From: Branchiostoma floridae
Taxonomy: Eukaryota > Chordata > Leptocardii > Amphioxiformes > Branchiostomatidae
NCBI RefSeq assembly: GCF_000003815.2
Contig: NC_049987.1
Coordinates: 9,659,503 to 9,721,502, forward strand
Length of the DNA stretch: 62,000 bases
Direction: 5' to 3'
Shown here: positions 59,701 through 62,000 of the stretch, piece after piece
Layout: each line of letters starts with the position of its first letter
Numbering within the stretch: the stretch's first letter is position 1
Notes under the pieces: model-generated
What the model was told of the DNA's origin: nothing
Database searches by the model: none
The model's input: only the letters and a program-made list of their open reading frames with translations
Position numbers and translations under genes: made by a program

Positions 59701-61802
59701 TCATGTTTCTTAGTAGTACAATGTTGCTTGTATCCATGCCAGCCTAAGTAGTTATCACTTTTCACTGTAACATCCTCTATCTGTTTTAAACGGTTTCCAG
59801 GAGTCGATGACGACGCATCTGGGATGGCGGCCATGTTGGAAGTCGCAAGGGTGATGACGTCATATAAGGAGCAGAATTTCACCGCCATATTTGTGGCTTT
59901 TGACCACGAAGAAGGTTTCGTGATAGAGCACTGTATTCCAGCATAAGCGTCAGTTGTCTATAGGCCATAGGTCTTAGCTTAAATAATGTTTGTCCGAAAC
60001 TAGTAACTAGAGTTACAGCACATCATTCCGGCGGCAAAATGATGATATTAACCTTTTGCAGTGAAATATTATATAATATTTGCCATTGATTATGCCAATA
60101 AGGTTTTATTTACATAAATTGTTGATCATCCTCTCTACCCAAATAGCATGTCAACGCGAAAACATTGCGAAATGTTGTCGTTATTTTTTGAGAAGAAAAC
60201 ATCCCCAACGGTCTATCTCCTGACCATGACTACATTTCATTACATTCAATACAGCTGGAACCCCCGCGAGCGTTGTTATCGGAACCCCTTGCGAAACTCC
60301 CATGGGATCAGACGACTTCGTCTGCTCCTGGCTTCTCCCGTTCATCCAGTCTTCAGGAGGTCCAGAGTTCCAGGGGATCTTCATGTTGGAAACCATCATG
60401 AACTATGACCCACAGCCGAACGTTCAAGCATTTCCTCCAGCATTCCCGTTGGTGTGTATATATTCTATCATCCCATATAAGGATGTATATATATTAAAAT
60501 TTCTTGATTCCGCTTAGGACGAATCTTGTCTATCAATGCGCCGGTGTGATGTAAGAATGGTCCGTTTTTGCATCGGAATGGTAGCGAAATATCCTGCGTT
60601 TGCTCGCAAATGCTGGTATCATTTCCACGTAAGTTTTTGAATGTCAGAATCCGTGTGTACATTTCCTGCAGGTTTTCCCAAGTGTTCACCAGGAGATGGT
60701 TTCCATGAACTTGGCGGGTAGTTTCCTCCTCTTGATCCATAAGCCAGACGAGGCAGCAGTGGTGTCCACGTTTCAGCAGACGTGGGAAGAGAGAGAGAAA
60801 TATTCCCTGAACGCCACCGCACTCAACATCACTGTTCCAGTGACCGGTACGGTAATTTGTAGACACCTGTCCATTTTGTTAACTTGTAACGTTACACACA
60901 TGCTGGTTTTGAGTTGAGCGTGGAAGTAAGTTCGTCGGTCGGTGTGTTGCAACATCGCAAGCTCATCATACGATTGACGTTTCTCCTCTGCAAACTTGAC
61001 GTTAGGCTACTTCCCTCGACGTGATACCACGCTACTTCACAGTCTACATCGTTTTGTGTTAGGCATGCGTCACATTTCCAAACCGGGGCCCGGCCGGGCA
61101 GCTTTCGGGAACGAAAAGTATGGTATTAAAGGAATCACTGCACAAGACGTAAAGGGAATAGTCGTGCGCATTATTTGTGCATATTTTTATGCATACATTT
61201 CTATTTTTCGTTTCCACAAACATCGNNNNNNNNNNNNNNNNNNNNNNNNNNNNNNNNNNNNNNNNNNNNNNNNNNNNNNNNNNNNNNNNNNNNNNNNNNN
61301 NNNNNNNNNNNNNNNNNNNNNNNNNAATTATGATTAATGCACGTAACTTGCTTGGCATTTCATTTTGGGCTTATTTTCTTAAATAGGAAATCCGTCTGAT
61401 ATCGAGACAACAGCCTACTACGAATTCTGGGGGAGAAGTGACTGTGTGGCATTCTGGGTCCGAGAGCCCTACTTCCGATGTGTCTTTGTGACAGACACAG
61501 GTTTGTGTGTTGTATGATGTCTCGAAAATGTAGCCGTATATTTGTATTGCACCGTCAATTATCGAAAATTACACTTCGCCTCATTACAGGATGACCTACA
61601 AGTACTTTTTCTTCACGCTGACCAAAAACTATCTTCTTCGTAGCTAATTACCGAGGAACTATGCGGCAGTGCTACCACAATCCGTGTGATAACGTCACCA
61701 GCATCACTGACGAGAAGTTGACCTTCCTAGCCAAGGTCACGGACTCCGTCCTGCAGACGACTTTGAAGTTGGCTGAAGTGAACACGGATTGCTGCTCAAC
61801 AG
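56712..61802 (+). CDS. M28 metallopeptidase-like protein, tandem copy 2, 3' end outside window
   Basis: Exons 58006-58199, 58832-58943, 59801-59914, 60255-60451, 60672-60846, 61387-61500 and 61644-61802 match exons 2-8 of copy 1 in order, phase and nearly in length. Exon 7 is 15 bases longer. A candidate first exon, 56712-56901, joins in phase and encodes a charged start (KVKKDGATK) and one hydrophobic helix (FIVMSVVMTMFVLLIAVLVS). This predicts a type II signal anchor rather than the cleaved signal peptide of copy 1. Predicted ligands H157, D169 and E203 and catalytic Glu202 (FDHEE) are all present, as is the C-terminal CYHNPCDN block, so this copy looks active. The window ends before any ShK, SEA or EGF exons, which may follow. 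The first exon is tentative: its ATG context is ordinary and a gap lies 105 bases upstream. Confidence 0.82.
57275..57925. repeat. Dispersed lancelet-type repeat
   Basis: It opens with CCACCTTCGCCAACAAGGTT, carries ACCAGCATAGCTCTGGAATG and several TTTGCATAATTAATGA-type blocks, and ends GAGATCATGGAACTCTAGTT. It is homologous in plan to 43545-44300 and sits in intron 1 of peptidase copy 2. Confidence 0.6.
58251..58411. repeat. Foldback MITE with about 34 bp arms
   Basis: CAAAAAGAAGTTACTCAAGC at the left pairs with GCTTGAGTAACTGCTTTTTG at the right. The arms continue through TGGATATGATT / AATCATATCCA. It lies in intron 2 of peptidase copy 2. Confidence 0.85.
59078..59267. mobile_element. Diverged foldback MITE of the TACTCTCC family
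   Basis: TACTCCCTATCAGAGGCTCG at the left and CCTCTACATGGAGAGTA at the right. Inner blocks (TAGGCGTTTTTATCGG, AACAGCCGG) match those of 45161-45368 and 53719-53879. Older than those copies; no intact target duplication. Intron 3 of peptidase copy 2. Confidence 0.75.
61069..61225. repeat. Left end of a GTCACATTTCCAAACC foldback element cut by a gap
   Basis: GTCACATTTCCAAACC is identical to the left terminus of 10411-10565. The rest is only partly visible before the N run at 61226, so the right end is not seen. Confidence 0.5.
61226..61325. other. Assembly gap (100 N)
   Basis: One hundred N in the intron between exons 6 and 7 of peptidase copy 2. Confidence 0.99.
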
Positions 61803-62000
61803 GTTAGTAATGACGATATCAATCTGCTGAAAGTTTAGTAACATTCTTGTTAATCCAGGTGGAGAAAAAAAGATTGGTGTAATCTCTGTACAAGGCAAGG
61901 AGGCAATCATCAAAATTTGGGAAAGTTTAACTGTAATTTTCAACAAGAAAATGGGACTTACGCAAATTTCGACTGAACACCTCCAGTATTTGTCAAGGAA

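Overview
The window is eukaryotic and reads as a cephalochordate (amphioxus, Branchiostoma-like) genomic scaffold. The evidence is intron-dense genes with phase-consistent GT-AG exons, chordate-type orthologues, many short foldback transposons typical of lancelets, and three 100-base N gaps (26490-26589, 56507-56606, 61226-61325). The species call is inference; the gene calls rest on exon-by-exon translation.

Layout. (1) 1373-13651, plus strand: the 3' part of a DOP1 (Dopey) gene. It has 21 coding exons that stay in one frame for 1512 residues, then a 3' UTR to about 15.2 kb. (2) 15779-17087, minus strand: a complete four-exon TMEM242 gene (139 residues), a mitochondrial ATP-synthase assembly factor, tail-to-tail with DOP1. 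(3) 17557-37672, plus strand: a complete ZDHHC9/14/18-class palmitoyltransferase, most like ZDHHC14 (489 residues). It is head-to-head with TMEM242 across a 470 bp GC-rich promoter, and has a 10 kb first intron, an alternative short last exon and a long 3' UTR. One of its introns is a textbook U12-type AT-AC intron. (4) 40.6-46.3 kb: an intergenic stretch of repeats with no gene I can support. (5) 46326-55464, plus strand: a 13-exon gene for a 742-residue type I membrane protein with an unusual order of domains: signal peptide, M28 metallopeptidase, three ShK domains, SEA, calcium-binding EGF, transmembrane helix, short tail. (6) 56712-61802 and beyond: a tandem paralogue with the same M28 exon structure. 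It seems to begin with a signal-anchor exon instead of a signal peptide and runs off the window.

The most interesting biology is the peptidase pair. The upstream copy keeps all five predicted metal ligands but has Ser where M28 enzymes have the catalytic Glu. The downstream copy keeps that Glu. The SEA domain has a GSVIA site like those that self-cleave, which suggests a sheddable ectodomain. Exons 5 and 8 of the two copies are almost identical over stretches while neighbouring exons and introns are not, which suggests gene conversion.

The rest is mostly transposon-derived. There is a PIF/Harbinger-like foldback element with a TAA target duplication, and a family of foldback elements with CTCCAAGCAGAGGTT ends, three of which have perfect 9 bp target duplications. 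There is also an element with an 8-10 bp duplication, a tRNA-derived SINE filling a DOP1 intron, a LINE 3' end, and several other foldback and tandem repeats.
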